DNA from: a bacterium
Lineage (GTDB): Bacteria; BMS3Abin14
Assembly (NCBI GenBank): GCA_020350725.1
Contig: CP070719.1
Span: 2,057,855 to 2,121,854, forward strand
Length of the DNA stretch: 64,000 bases
Reading direction: 5' to 3'
Under the pieces are notes generated by a model. The model did not search any database. It was given only the letters and a program-made list of their open reading frames with translations, and had not been told where the DNA came from. Shown piece by piece: positions 19,825-29,067 of the stretch; position 1 is the stretch's first letter, and every line of letters begins with the position of its first letter. Made by a program: the position numbers and the translations under genes.

Positions 19825-19863
19825 GATAGTTGATCCAGCGGTCGTTACATTCCGGTAGTATGC

Positions 19864-19938
19864 TGGCTGGGGCGGTAGGATTCGAACCTACAGATGCGGG
19901 ATCCAAAGTCCCGTGACTTACCATTTGTCGACGCCCCA
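19864..19938 (-). tRNA. tRNA-Gln(UUG)
   Basis: 75 nt with encoded CCA. The acceptor stem TGGGGCG/CGCCCCA is followed by discriminator G. The anticodon stem CGGGA/TCCCG surrounds loop CTTTGGA with anticodon TTG (19904-19906). The T-arm is GTAGGTTCGAATCCTAC. It sits between spoVG and prs, a typical place for tRNA-Gln in several bacterial groups. Confidence 0.96.
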
Positions 19939-20089
19939 GAAAGGGTACCGGGCAAATCCTTGCCCGCCCTCCTCAGTTAATCTCTCTCGCATCCGGCCGG
20001 GCAGGAAGAACCGTCCCCGCCGGATAGGAACTCTCCCTTGAACAGATCCTCATCACCGTGTGAGACGATCCTGCGACGGTACGGAGCTT

Positions 20090-20644
20090 CTATTCCTCGT
20101 AACCGAAAGCTTTTTCGGGATCCTCGGTGCGCTCGACGGTTGGGTTGTCCGTCGGGTTTTTTTCCTCGTCCTCCGGTGGCGTCCCGTCCTCATCGGCACC
20201 GGCCGAGACCTCCGCCGGGTTGTCCTCATCGGCACCGGCCGAGACCTCCGCCGGGTTGTCCTCATCGGCACCGGCCGAGACCTCCGCCGGGTTGTCCTCC
20301 TCGGAGACCGGGTCCTCGGAGCCCTTCCCTTCGTCGGGTTCAAGGGAGTCGTATTCTGCCGTGTCGGATTCTCTCGGGAGAGCGGCTCCGGCGGCTGCCT
20401 CCCTCTCATATACTTCAAGGACGGCGTCCTCGATCATCTTCCTCGTCTCGCTGTTCAAGGGATGGGCCACGTCCCGGAACGTCCCGTCCTTCCGTTTCTT
20501 GCTGGGCATGGCTATGAAATATCCCTTGTTACCACTGATGACCTTCAGATCCCTCACGATAAAACAGTTGTCGAAGGTGACCGTTGCGTAGGCCTTGAGC
20601 TTCTCTTCTTCCACCGGGAATACTTTGACGTCCGTGATCTTCAT
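20090..20644 (-). CDS. spoVG: SpoVG-family regulator with long acidic repeat tail
   Basis: 184 residues. Residues 1-95 are the SpoVG domain (MKITDVKVFPVEEEKLKAYA, FIVRDLKVI, RDVAHPLNSETR), a small site-specific nucleic-acid-binding protein with regulatory roles. The rest is an acidic, Pro/Glu/Asp-rich tail with three identical 12-residue units (DEDNPAEVSAGA), roughly doubling the usual length. I chose ATG 20644 because AAGGAAGG lies about 7 nt upstream; a GTG 6 nt earlier is the alternative. ispE is upstream, as in many genomes. Confidence 0.93.
   Translation of the reverse strand: MKITDVKVFPVEEEKLKAYATVTFDNCFIVRDLKVISGNKGYFIAMPSKKRKDGTFRDVAHPLNSETRKMIEDAVLEVYEREAAAGAALPRESDTAEYDSLEPDEGKGSEDPVSEEDNPAEVSAGADEDNPAEVSAGADEDNPAEVSAGADEDGTPPEDEEKNPTDNPTVERTEDPEKAFGYEE
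20187..20294. repeat. Three exact 36-bp tandem repeats inside spoVG
   Basis: Units start at 20187, 20223 and 20259 and are identical in my reading. A diverging fourth begins at 20295. Each encodes 12 residues in frame (DEDNPAEVSAGA), so copy number can vary without frameshift. Confidence 0.9.
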
Positions 20645-20650
20645 CCCCAC

Positions 20651-20986
20651 ACCTTCCTTTGCCAGTTGTTGAACTTTTAGATAATCTCACAGAAAATCGC
20701 TGAAACGATTTTCGTGAGACGGAGGATGGCTGCCCCTCCCCCGCCATGAGAAGAAAATGCAACTGGTTTTGCCCCACCCCCGAAGTTACTCTGCTGTCTC
20801 GAGCGGTCCTGGACGGAACGGAGCCGCCGGCAGGTCCGGTTCAGGCCGCCGTCATCAGCGGATGACGCCCATCGAGGCTGCGCAGCAGGTAATGGATTGA
20901 CCCGATCCCCACCCCGCCCGCACCAGAGTCCCGGCGGCTTCGCTGGGTCGACATGGCCCGCAGGTCTCCCAAAGTCAAATCCGCAG
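20651..20986 (-). other. 336-bp gap between ispE and spoVG with a hairpin
   Basis: No ORF or known RNA recognised. A hairpin at 20686-20718 pairs CTCACGAAAATCG with CGATTTTCTGTGAG (one bulge) about 40 nt upstream of the spoVG start. A smaller stem GTCATC/GATGAC lies near 20855. It could be a leader, attenuator or small RNA; I cannot decide. Confidence 0.4.
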
Positions 20987-21844
20987 CTAGTCGAAGATGG
21001 GCAGGACGGACCAGGCTTTGAACCCGTCTCCCCTGATTCTCCTCGCTGCTCTCTCGGAAGCCGCCCTGTCCTCAAAAAGGCCGAAAACGGCAGACCCGCT
21101 CCCGGACATCAGCGATGCCCTCGCCCCGTAGGTCAGGAGCAGCTCCTTGCACTGAGCGATCACCGGATGATCCTGAAGCACGGAGTCCTCGAGGTCATTG
21201 AACAGGAGATCGCACCATCGGTCCGGTGGCGGGTGACCGTCCACGGTCCCGTAAGGTTTTGAAATCGTATAGTTACCCGGAATTTTTGTCAAACGGAAAT
21301 TGGAATAGGCTTCTTCCGTGGATACGGGAAATCCCGGATAGACGATCACGTAAACAGCGTTGAGCCCGAACCCGGCGGGTCGGACGATCTCACCCCGTCC
21401 TGTTATCACAGCCGGAGATGGATGAAGGAAGAGGGCGACATCCGAACCCAATCGTTGGGCCATCCGAAGGGTCATCTCCCTCTGAGGGACAAGATCCCAG
21501 AGGAGAGAAAGCCCCATCAGGACGGCGGCGGCATCGCTGCTTCCTCCCCCAAGTCCCCCGCCATGGGGGATTTTTTTCTCCAGGTGGATACCGATGCCCG
21601 TCGTGACATCCATGGTCTCCCTGAATATCTCAGCGGCACGATAGGCTATGTTTTCGGGGCCCGTCGGCAGATCGCTGTCGCTGCACGAAAGCTCGATCCC
21701 GCCTCCAGGGTTCTCGCTCAGCGTGATCCTGTCGTACAGACCGACCTTCTGGACCAGGCTCTCTATTTCGTGGTATCCATCGGGCCTCTTGGCCAGGATA
21801 CGGAGAGTGAGGTTCACCTTGGCGGGGGCCAGGATGGAGATCAC
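20987..21844 (-). CDS. ispE: 4-diphosphocytidyl-2-C-methyl-D-erythritol kinase
   Basis: 285 residues. GHMP-family ATP-dependent kinase of the MEP isoprenoid pathway. The motifs are APAKVNLTLRI, PDGYHEIESL, the phosphate loop IPHGGGLGGGSSDAA and SLMSGSGSAVFGLF. The GTG start overlaps the stop of the DUF4292 gene (GTGA). Confidence 0.96.
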   Translation of the reverse strand: MISILAPAKVNLTLRILAKRPDGYHEIESLVQKVGLYDRITLSENPGGGIELSCSDSDLPTGPENIAYRAAEIFRETMDVTTGIGIHLEKKIPHGGGLGGGSSDAAAVLMGLSLLWDLVPQREMTLRMAQRLGSDVALFLHPSPAVITGRGEIVRPAGFGLNAVYVIVYPGFPVSTEEAYSNFRLTKIPGNYTISKPYGTVDGHPPPDRWCDLLFNDLEDSVLQDHPVIAQCKELLLTYGARASLMSGSGSAVFGLFEDRAASERAARRIRGDGFKAWSVLPIFD

Positions 21845-22623
21845 CGGTAGGACTCCAGGTCTTTCACAAATATGCCCGGGGGAACGGGGGACCGAAAGGG
21901 ACTTTCGTCCATTGTTGTCCGAAAGTGGACCTGATCCAGTTTTACCCTGAGGGTGGACTCGGCCGAAACAAAGGTGAACCTGAGAGGGTGGTGAGGAGGT
22001 CTTTTGTCGAAGGTCGTCACGTACCGCCCGCTCCTGGATTCAAGGGTCGTTTCGGAAAGATAAAGAGTTCCCTTCCGCGATCGCCGGAAGAGATATCTCG
22101 TTACCCCGCGCTCAGGATCCCTCAGATAGAGAACGGCTCCGCCCGACGTGGTCTCATAAGCCGAGGCGGTTTTTCCTTCCTCCCGGGGCAGGGATCCCAG
22201 GAGAATGTGGGGCAGGGTAGCCGTGTTCAGGGGAAAGGGAAAGGGGAGGTAGGGAGAGAGGGAGAGCCCGTCTCTTGTGGTTCGGTAGGCTTTTGCATCC
22301 TCAGGATAGTAGGCCCAGATATGTTGTCCGTCGCTGGCCATGAGGAGAAGGGTACTCCCAAGCCAACCGGGGACTTCCAGTCGAAATCTCCCCGGGTGGG
22401 AAACGAGTAGATAGGCCTTTCCCTTGAAATGCCTGTCCTCCCCCTCGAAATCCATGTGGATCGTTGCGGTAAGCCCCTCGGCGAGAGTTTCTCTCGATTC
22501 CAGGATGAATAGAAGGGGATCGGAATCCATCGAGCCCACATGCCTGATCGATCCGGGACCGGCACAGGCCGAAAGGATCACGACGATGAGGAGCAGGATC
22601 CAAGGAACCGAACCTTTTCTCAT
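21841..22623 (-). CDS. DUF4292/LolA-like outer-membrane lipoprotein
   Basis: 260 residues. A lipoprotein signal peptide ends in the lipobox LSAC near residue 19. The body has the half-barrel pattern of LolA/LolB/DUF4292 proteins: FKGKAYLLVSHPGRFRLEVPGWLGSTLLLMASDG, then an interrupted series of strands. Such proteins often act in lipoprotein or lipid carriage. ATG 22623 overlaps the TPR gene stop (ATGA), and the gene overlaps ispE, so the three genes are probably one operon. LolB itself is a possible alternative. Confidence 0.7.
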   Translation of the reverse strand: MRKGSVPWILLLIVVILSACAGPGSIRHVGSMDSDPLLFILESRETLAEGLTATIHMDFEGEDRHFKGKAYLLVSHPGRFRLEVPGWLGSTLLLMASDGQHIWAYYPEDAKAYRTTRDGLSLSPYLPFPFPLNTATLPHILLGSLPREEGKTASAYETTSGGAVLYLRDPERGVTRYLFRRSRKGTLYLSETTLESRSGRYVTTFDKRPPHHPLRFTFVSAESTLRVKLDQVHFRTTMDESPFRSPVPPGIFVKDLESYR

Positions 22624-24353
22624 GGTGTTTCCGGCTGGGGAGTCAGCTGCTCGAGCTTCTTGCGGATTCGATCGTTTTCCGGAGCGATCTCGAGGGCCAT
22701 GGTCCAGAACTCGGCCGCCTTCCGGAAATTCCCCAGGCTGTTGTACACATCGCCCAGGTGGTCTAGGACGGTCATGTCGTTGGACATGAACTCGTATGCC
22801 TCGAGCAGTTTCGAGAGGGCCTCCTCGTAGCGCCCCATCCTGAAGTAGATCCAGCCGAGGCTGTCGATGATGTAGGCGGCGTCGGGTTTGAGGGAAAGGG
22901 CTCTCTCCACGAGCTCGAGGGCCTCGTCGAGCCGGATCCCATTCTCGGCCCACGTGTAGCCCAGGTAGTTCATGGCATCGAAATGGGATGGATCCACCTC
23001 GATGGTCCTCCGCATGGTTTCCTCCATCTTGGAAGGATTTCCCGCCTTGTCGTAAACGATGCCGAGTTGATAGAGGATGGCAGGATCATCCTTATTCTCC
23101 TTGAGGCCTTCCGCGAGGACCTCGATAGCGTCTTCGTAGCGTTCGAGGCCGGCGAGGATCTGTGCCCTGAAGGTTGTGAGAGACACTTTGTTGGGGGCAA
23201 GCGCCATCCCTTTTTCCAGGCTTTGCAGGGCTTCCTCCCGCCTGTCGAGGATGTCGTAGATAACCGCGAGATTGAGGTAGGGCTCGTATCTGTCCGGCAT
23301 GAGGCGGGCCGCCTCCTGAAAGGAGCCGATGGCTTCCTCGTACAGCTTGAGCTCCCTCTGGAGGGTTCCCACCTGCCAGACGATCTCGAAGTTGGGCGGT
23401 GATGATTCCATCACCCGCTTGAAGACGTCGAGCGCCTCTTCGTACTTCTCCATCTGGGCCAGGACGAGGCCCGTCATCAGGAGGGCGTTGAAGCGATCCG
23501 GATCCTGGTCAAGGATCATGTCGAGCTGCTCCTTGGCCTCGGGATACCTCTCCTTGTTCATAAGGAGGTGGACCAGGAGCTCGCGCACGCTGATCTCCTC
23601 GGGGTTGTTCTCCAGGTAACCCCGGTACAGGGCGATTGCCTCATCAACGCGCCCCTGTTCCTCGTAGATCTTTCCCAGATCGCTGACTGCGGAGATGAAG
23701 GAAGGATTCAGCTCAAGGGCTTTATTGAGTGACTCCAGGGCTGCTTCTGTGTTGTTGCCGAAGGCCTGCAGTCGCGCCATGTAGTAATGGGCGACGGCGG
23801 CGTGGTCTTCCTGCCGGGACAGCGACACAAGAGTCTGCATGGCCATGTCGGGCTGTCCCATGTCCTGGTAGAGATCGGCCAGCATGATGTAGGCATTGGT
23901 GTTTTCCGGGGCCAGCTCGATGGCCCTCTCGAGGTGTGAGGCCGCTTGGGGGAGATCCTTTCTTTCCAGGAGAAGTTTCCCCTTGATGACGTGGACCTCC
24001 GAACGTTCAGGGTTGATTCGAAGGACTTCATCGATAAGCCTTTCGGCATCGCTGTGCCTTCCCTCGTTGAGGTGGAGGTCGATCAACTCCATGAGGATGA
24101 ATTCGGACTCGGGATCCTTATCATGGGCTCTCTCCAGATGGATGACGGCTTGGTCCCGGCGGCCCTCGGCCAGGGACATCATTCCCATGATAAAGCTGCT
24201 GTACGCCTCGGCCAGACTGTCGGTCGGGATGGGCGGATGGGAGACCACCGGCGGATGCCCTTCGGGCAGTTCAGGACGGTCGGTGGCAGGCTGTGTGCCG
24301 GCACATGCCTGAAGGAGGGAAAAGGCCAGGAAAATAATTGCCATTGTTCTCAT
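22620..24353 (-). CDS. TPR-repeat lipoprotein
   Basis: 577 residues from ATG 24353. The N-terminus MRTMAIIFLAFSLLQAC is a lipoprotein signal with Cys at residue 17. The rest is a nearly continuous array of about 14-15 tetratricopeptide repeats (for example NPERSEVHVIKGKLLLERKD, NPSFISAVSDLGKIYEEQG and SLGWIYFRMGRYEEALSKL). It is probably an envelope scaffold. Co-location with the DUF4292 lipoprotein suggests a shared outer-membrane job, but no specific function is visible. Confidence 0.85.
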   Translation of the reverse strand: MRTMAIIFLAFSLLQACAGTQPATDRPELPEGHPPVVSHPPIPTDSLAEAYSSFIMGMMSLAEGRRDQAVIHLERAHDKDPESEFILMELIDLHLNEGRHSDAERLIDEVLRINPERSEVHVIKGKLLLERKDLPQAASHLERAIELAPENTNAYIMLADLYQDMGQPDMAMQTLVSLSRQEDHAAVAHYYMARLQAFGNNTEAALESLNKALELNPSFISAVSDLGKIYEEQGRVDEAIALYRGYLENNPEEISVRELLVHLLMNKERYPEAKEQLDMILDQDPDRFNALLMTGLVLAQMEKYEEALDVFKRVMESSPPNFEIVWQVGTLQRELKLYEEAIGSFQEAARLMPDRYEPYLNLAVIYDILDRREEALQSLEKGMALAPNKVSLTTFRAQILAGLERYEDAIEVLAEGLKENKDDPAILYQLGIVYDKAGNPSKMEETMRRTIEVDPSHFDAMNYLGYTWAENGIRLDEALELVERALSLKPDAAYIIDSLGWIYFRMGRYEEALSKLLEAYEFMSNDMTVLDHLGDVYNSLGNFRKAAEFWTMALEIAPENDRIRKKLEQLTPQPETP

Positions 24354-24384
24354 GTGAAGGAGTACCTCAAGATAGAAAAATAAT

Positions 24385-24480
24385 TTCAGGGTCAAAATTC
24401 AGATTCCGGGGTCAGGGTTTTCAACCCGGGATCCGAAAGCCAGAGTACAGATCCAATTTCCGCTTTCTAATCCCTGTTCC
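24385..24480. repeat. Array element 8 between tsaD and the TPR gene
   Basis: Loose 7-nt words (GGTCAAA, ATTCAGA, TTCCGGG, GTCAGGG) are followed by ATCCAAT, TTCCGCT and TTCTAAT words. The central GGTTTTCAACCCGGGATCC includes a small inverted segment. The tsaD C-terminus (GNRD) and stop lie in it. It is weaker than elements 1, 4 and 6. Confidence 0.5.
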
Positions 24481-25519
24481 CCGGCCCTTTTCCCCTTTTC
24501 AGGGCCTTGGTCGAGTAGGCGTTGATATCCATGATCTCGGTACCCGCCTCGGCCCTCTTCCTGAATCCCAGGGCGGCGATCATTGCGGCGTTATCCGTGC
24601 AGTAGGATGGCGGCGGAAAGTGGACCTCGAATCCGCTCTCGACCCCCACCCTCGACATCCGTTCCCTGAGTGCTGCATTCCTGGCGACGCCGCCGACCAC
24701 GATGAGATGGTTGACGCGATGCAGTCTGACCGCCCCGATGCATTTTTCCACAAGAACATCGATCACGGCCTGCTGAAAACTTGCCGCCAGGTCACTGGTG
24801 GAGAGAGGCAGGCGAGCCCGCCCCTCACCTGTTGTATCAAGGTAACCATGTCGTCCCAGGTATGTAAAGAGAGCGGTTTTAAGTCCGCTGAAGGAGAATT
24901 CCAGCCGATCCGTTCCGGAAAGCGGTCTCGGCAGCTGCAGAGAGGCTGGATCCCCGTCCCTGGAAGCCGTCTCGATGGCAGGCCCCCCGGGGTAACCGAG
25001 ACCGAGCATTTTAGCCGCTTTGTCGAGGGCTTCTCCCGCGGCATCATCGAGGGTCGTCCCGATAATCCCGATATCGTCCGGTGAGGACATGTGGAAAAGG
25101 GTCGTGTGGCCGCCGGAAACGACAAGGGCGACGGATGGATAAGGGGTGCCTCCGGCCAGGTCGAGCGTGGCCAGATGCCCCTGAACATGGTCCACGGGCA
25201 CGAGAGGAAGGCCGGTGAGAAAGGCGGCGCCCTTGGCGAAGGACAGCCCGACAAGAAGGCTTCCGATGAGTCCGGGGCCTGCCGTGACCGAGATCAGATC
25301 CATGTCCCCGATGGAGCAGGCCGCCCCCTCGAGGGCGCGGTGAACGACTCCGACGATATTCTCCAGGTGCCCTCGGGAAGCGATCTCCGGGACGACTCCT
25401 CCGAACTGCCCGTGAACATTATCCTGGGATGATACCACCGATGAGAGAACCTCAGCGCCGTCTCTGACCACGCCGGCCGCCGTATCATCACAGGAGGTCT
25501 CAATGCCGAGGACCAGCAT
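24467..25519 (-). CDS. tsaD: tRNA N6-adenosine threonylcarbamoyltransferase
   Basis: 350 residues. It transfers the threonylcarbamoyl group to A37 of ANN-decoding tRNAs with TsaB/TsaE. Motifs are VLGIETSCDDTAAGVV, VVPEIASRGHLENI, metal ligands in VDHVQGHLA, ALVVSGGHT, and the nucleotide site LGLGYPGGPAIE. I chose ATG 25519 since GGAGG lies 9 nt upstream and the protein begins at the conserved position; it overlaps the upstream gene by 20 nt. Confidence 0.96.
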   Translation of the reverse strand: MLVLGIETSCDDTAAGVVRDGAEVLSSVVSSQDNVHGQFGGVVPEIASRGHLENIVGVVHRALEGAACSIGDMDLISVTAGPGLIGSLLVGLSFAKGAAFLTGLPLVPVDHVQGHLATLDLAGGTPYPSVALVVSGGHTTLFHMSSPDDIGIIGTTLDDAAGEALDKAAKMLGLGYPGGPAIETASRDGDPASLQLPRPLSGTDRLEFSFSGLKTALFTYLGRHGYLDTTGEGRARLPLSTSDLAASFQQAVIDVLVEKCIGAVRLHRVNHLIVVGGVARNAALRERMSRVGVESGFEVHFPPPSYCTDNAAMIAALGFRKRAEAGTEIMDINAYSTKALKRGKGPGNRD

Positions 25520-26318
25520 AATCAAGACCCTCCTCGAGGGATATCCATAGAATGCCTCGTTTCTCAGCTTCGGATGCCAGTCTGCCGAGGGCCGCTGCGG
25601 TCTCGACATAGGGGTGGCCGATGCCGATAGCCCAGCCTCTTTCCTCGGCGTCGTCGAGGAGCCGGTCCGCCTGCTCGTCGATGGCCTCCGCAGTCTGAAT
25701 ATTGTCAAGGAACACGCTGCGTTCCGCGGTGGGAACGTCCATGGCGGAGGCGAGCGCAAAGCCGACACTGTCCGGTGAGGTTCTGCTGTCGATGAAGATC
25801 AAACCCCTGTCCCGGGCCAGCCGCAGGATCTCGGACATGACCCTCCTGTCCTCGGTGGCCTTCGATCCCATGTGGTTGTTGAATCCGACCGCGCGCGGAA
25901 CCACCTTGAGATCCTCCTCCAGGACTCTGGTGATCTCGTGGTTCTCCATGGAGAGCAGGATCGCTCCCTGTCCCGGATCCGTGTCAGGGTAGCCTTTGGG
26001 CTCCATGGGAAGGTGCATCAGGACGGTCTTCCCCCTCCTGAAGGCCTCCTCGGCCAGTTCGGCCGAGTGGGGTCGGTGGGGCAGGAAGGAGAGGGTCAGT
26101 GGATATTCCAGGTCGAGGAACGGTTCGGCGGCAATCCGGCTGTGTCCCATGTCGTCGATGATAACGACGATCGCCTTTACCTCCAGTGGTGGAAAGGGCA
26201 CAGAGAGTTCAGGAGGGCCGGTCGGGTATCGTTCGCCCCGGGGTGGGATCCGCTCCGGGCGGGTCAGCAGCAACAGAACCGCTGCCGACAGGGCAACGGC
26301 GATCAGGATCGCCGTCAA
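25500..26318 (-). CDS. Divergent polysaccharide deacetylase (YibQ type)
   Basis: 272 residues from TTG 26318, with an N-terminal membrane anchor (about 3-20) and a periplasmic domain. KAIVVIIDDMGHS, FNNHMGSKAT and GIGHPYVETAAAL carry the Asp, His and His positions expected for the divergent deacetylase family. No SD precedes the TTG. The frame stays open upstream through a Lys-rich stretch to a CTG at 26393 that has GGAG upstream, so a longer form with a basic cytoplasmic head is possible. It lies between ctpA and tsaD; the ctpA-YibQ-EnvC grouping is common in proteobacteria. Confidence 0.82.
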   Translation of the reverse strand: MTAILIAVALSAAVLLLLTRPERIPPRGERYPTGPPELSVPFPPLEVKAIVVIIDDMGHSRIAAEPFLDLEYPLTLSFLPHRPHSAELAEEAFRRGKTVLMHLPMEPKGYPDTDPGQGAILLSMENHEITRVLEEDLKVVPRAVGFNNHMGSKATEDRRVMSEILRLARDRGLIFIDSRTSPDSVGFALASAMDVPTAERSVFLDNIQTAEAIDEQADRLLDDAEERGWAIGIGHPYVETAAALGRLASEAEKRGILWISLEEGLDYAGPRH

Positions 26319-26382
26319 AGGAACATCGCGCGGCCTGTTTTTCCCTTTCCCCTTTTTCCTCTTTTTCTTTTCTTTTGAGGGT

Positions 26383-27738
26383 TTACCGGCCAGAGCCCTG
26401 CTCCGTTACCTGGCCATCATCGGCCGCCTGCATGCTCCGGTAGAGGTCAAGGCCCTTCAGCAGGTCCACCGCCCTCATGAGCTGGTCGTCCTCCTCCGGG
26501 TCTTCGGGAATGAGATCAACGGGAGGAGTCTGATCTTCGTCATCGCTGTCGGATCGCTCCTCCACCTGTTCGTTGTCGAGGCGGCCCTCGAGGTCCCTCT
26601 CCCTCAGATGGCCCATAGATTTTCCGTTCCTGTTCCGGACGATGATGTCCGGTTCGATACCGGTGTTCTGGATGGACCTGCCGCTCGGCGTGTAGTATTT
26701 TGCCGTGGTCACCCGCATCCCGGAGCCGTCCTCAAGGCGGTAGATGGTCTGAACGGATCCTTTGCCGAATGAGTTCGTCCCGAGGAGGATGGCCTTTTTG
26801 TAATCCTTCAGAGCGCCCGCCACGATCTCCGAGGCGCTGGCCGAACCGCCATTGATGAGAACGACGATGGGGTAATCGGGCTCACTGCTCTTCGAGTTGG
26901 CCTTGTAGTCGAGGTTCTGGTTTTTGAGCCTCCCCTTGGTCGAGACGATGGTGCCGGTGTCGATAAATCTGTTGGCCAGGTCAACAGCGGCCATAAGCAA
27001 TCCGCCGGGATTGTTCCTGAGGTCGATGATCAGCCCCTTGAAGGTCTCTCCCTTTTCCTTGTGGATCCTCTCGAGGGCGTCGTCGAATTCCTTGGGGGTC
27101 TTCTTCTGGAACTGTGTCACCCTGATATATCCGACGGCCTCGTCGATGTCCTTTGTCTTCACGCTGACGATGGGAATAACGTCCCTCGTTATGCTGAATT
27201 CGATGGGTTCCTTTTCTCCCTTTCGGACGATCGTGATGGTCACATCAGTCCCTTTGGGACCCCTCATGAGCTTGACGGCTTCCATGAGGGTCATGTCCTT
27301 GGTCGGTTTACCCTCGATCATGAAGATCTTGTCGCCGGCAAGGATGCCCGCTCGATAGGCGGGCGTGTCGTCGATGGGCGCGATCACCGTCAGGACCTCT
27401 TCCCGGATGCCTATGGTGATGCCGATCCCCTGAAACTCTCCCGCGGTATCGATCTGCATCTCCTTGAACATGTCCGGATCCATGAAGGAGCTGTGGGGGT
27501 CGAGGGTGCGGAGCATACCCCTGATCGCTCCCCGGACCATTTCCTGGGCATCCGGTTCCTCCACGTAATTCTGCTGGACGAGGGATAGGGCCTGGGAGAA
27601 TATCTTTACCTGTTCATATGAGGAGCTGTCAAAAGCCTGGGCGTTTTGGACAGGGCTTCGGTTGTCCAATGTGAACCCGAACAGGAGCAGCAGGGCAATG
27701 AGGACTCCAATCTTCAGCCCGTGTTTGTATTTCATCAA
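26383..27738 (-). CDS. ctpA: C-terminal processing peptidase, S41 family
   Basis: 451 residues. Periplasmic serine protease with a signal anchor (about 8-26). The PDZ domain is near 95-175 (GIGITIGIREEVLTVIAP). The catalytic Ser is in NGGSASASEIVAGAL and the Lys in FGKGSVQT, forming the Ser-Lys dyad. A 60-residue acidic tail (SDSDDEDQTPPVDLIPEDPE) follows. It lies downstream of ftsE-ftsX-envC, matching the common envC-ctpA-deacetylase arrangement. Such proteases trim envelope or cell-wall enzymes. Confidence 0.95.
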   Translation of the reverse strand: MMKYKHGLKIGVLIALLLLFGFTLDNRSPVQNAQAFDSSSYEQVKIFSQALSLVQQNYVEEPDAQEMVRGAIRGMLRTLDPHSSFMDPDMFKEMQIDTAGEFQGIGITIGIREEVLTVIAPIDDTPAYRAGILAGDKIFMIEGKPTKDMTLMEAVKLMRGPKGTDVTITIVRKGEKEPIEFSITRDVIPIVSVKTKDIDEAVGYIRVTQFQKKTPKEFDDALERIHKEKGETFKGLIIDLRNNPGGLLMAAVDLANRFIDTGTIVSTKGRLKNQNLDYKANSKSSEPDYPIVVLINGGSASASEIVAGALKDYKKAILLGTNSFGKGSVQTIYRLEDGSGMRVTTAKYYTPSGRSIQNTGIEPDIIVRNRNGKSMGHLRERDLEGRLDNEQVEERSDSDDEDQTPPVDLIPEDPEEDDQLMRAVDLLKGLDLYRSMQAADDGQVTEQGSGR

Positions 27739-27906
27739 ATATGCCTCCTTGTGTTCATGAAAACCTGTAAATGCTCGAAGATGTCCATCCTGGTACCTGC
27801 GCCGTTCCTATCCTAATGAAGAAAGATGTGTGGCAGGGTTCTTGATGTCTCCCATATGCGGTGATGCTGAGTGGGGGATCCGTCCGACGATCATCAATCG
27901 GATCCC

Positions 27907-29067
27907 TCAGAGTACCTCAGCAAACCACTGCTTCGGGTCGAGCGGTTTGCCGTGTTTTCGTATCTCAAAGTACAGAGCGGCTCCTTCGAGGGACCCGCTG
28001 TCACCCGCCAGGCCGATCACCTCGTCCGTGTCCACTTCCTGGCCGACCTCTACATGGATGGCCGAGAGGTGGCCGTAGAGAGTGTAATAACCGCCTCCGT
28101 GGTCGAGGATGATGATCCTGCCGTATCCCCGGAACCAGTCCGCGTAGAGGGCCTTGCCCTTGAAAACCGATCGAACAGGTGTGCCTTCAGCGGAGCGGAT
28201 CGTCACACCCCTCGACAGGGTATAGGTGTTAAACCGGTCGTTCCGGTTTTTTCCGAAATCGACGATGATCTTGCCGGAAACAGGACTTTTGAGAGCCCCC
28301 TTCAACATGGAGAAGGGAGAGTCGCCCGTTTCGGCCTGGCGCTGAAGGGCCTCGATCAGCCTGATCAGCCTCTGAGACGAATTCTCCAGTTCCTCTGCGA
28401 GACGGGAGTATTTTTCCTTCTCGTTCCTCACCGATGCCAGCAGCAGATCCCTGGATCGCTTTCTCCGGGACAGGGAGGTCAGATCGGATTCAAGGTCTTT
28501 CCGGGTTGAGATCAAGACAGTTCTCTCATCGAGGAGCCTGTTCCTGTGCTGCTTCTCCAGGTTGAACAGATCGGTGGCGTTTCTGAAGAGATCTGAATCG
28601 TATCTGGCTACCTTTTTCAGGTAAAAAAGACGGTGTCCGAGGTCCTCGAAACCGGTGGAGCCAAATATGACCTTTAGATAACTCACATTACCTGCTTTGT
28701 AAAGAGCCTCCGACCTGGAGACGAGACGCTTTCGGGCCTCGTCACGTTCCTTCCTGATCCTGTCCAGGGAGCTCTCGGTCTTCCGGATCGCGACCACCTG
28801 CTCCTGCTCCTTGCCGCGGAGGAGATTGATCTTCTCTTTGAGCAAAGCGATCTCTCTGTCCAATTCCTCCAGTTCGCCGAGGACCGAGCGCTCCTTTCTC
28901 TCGGAAGACCTGACCCGGTCTCTCGCCCCCTCCATTCTCTCCTCCATTTCTCTCAGCTCTTTTCTGGACTCCTCGAGGGATTCCGCCACGTCGCTCTGGG
29001 CCGGGACAGGGGCGGGTATCAGGACCATAGACAGGAGCAGGAAAAGGAGAAGGACTCTTGTCGTCAT
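27907..29067 (-). CDS. envC: EnvC-like murein hydrolase activator
   Basis: 386 residues. A signal peptide (1-24, ending VPAQ) is followed by a long coiled coil (about 28-250) and a C-terminal LytM (M23) domain (about 265-386). The LytM domain keeps DHGGGYYTLYGHL. The first zinc ligand is replaced (IIVDFGKN) and the usual GPHLHFE is AALYFE. The enzyme site is therefore degenerate, as in EnvC, which activates amidases rather than cutting itself. ATG 29067 overlaps the ftsX stop (ATGA), so FtsEX-EnvC is one operon. Confidence 0.88.
   Translation of the reverse strand: MTTRVLLLFLLLSMVLIPAPVPAQSDVAESLEESRKELREMEERMEGARDRVRSSERKERSVLGELEELDREIALLKEKINLLRGKEQEQVVAIRKTESSLDRIRKERDEARKRLVSRSEALYKAGNVSYLKVIFGSTGFEDLGHRLFYLKKVARYDSDLFRNATDLFNLEKQHRNRLLDERTVLISTRKDLESDLTSLSRRKRSRDLLLASVRNEKEKYSRLAEELENSSQRLIRLIEALQRQAETGDSPFSMLKGALKSPVSGKIIVDFGKNRNDRFNTYTLSRGVTIRSAEGTPVRSVFKGKALYADWFRGYGRIIILDHGGGYYTLYGHLSAIHVEVGQEVDTDEVIGLAGDSGSLEGAALYFEIRKHGKPLDPKQWFAEVL

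Noticed and set aside
20187-20294. CRISPR or VNTR outside genes
   Set aside because: The 36-bp repeats are contiguous, have no spacers and encode in-frame acidic residues of SpoVG.
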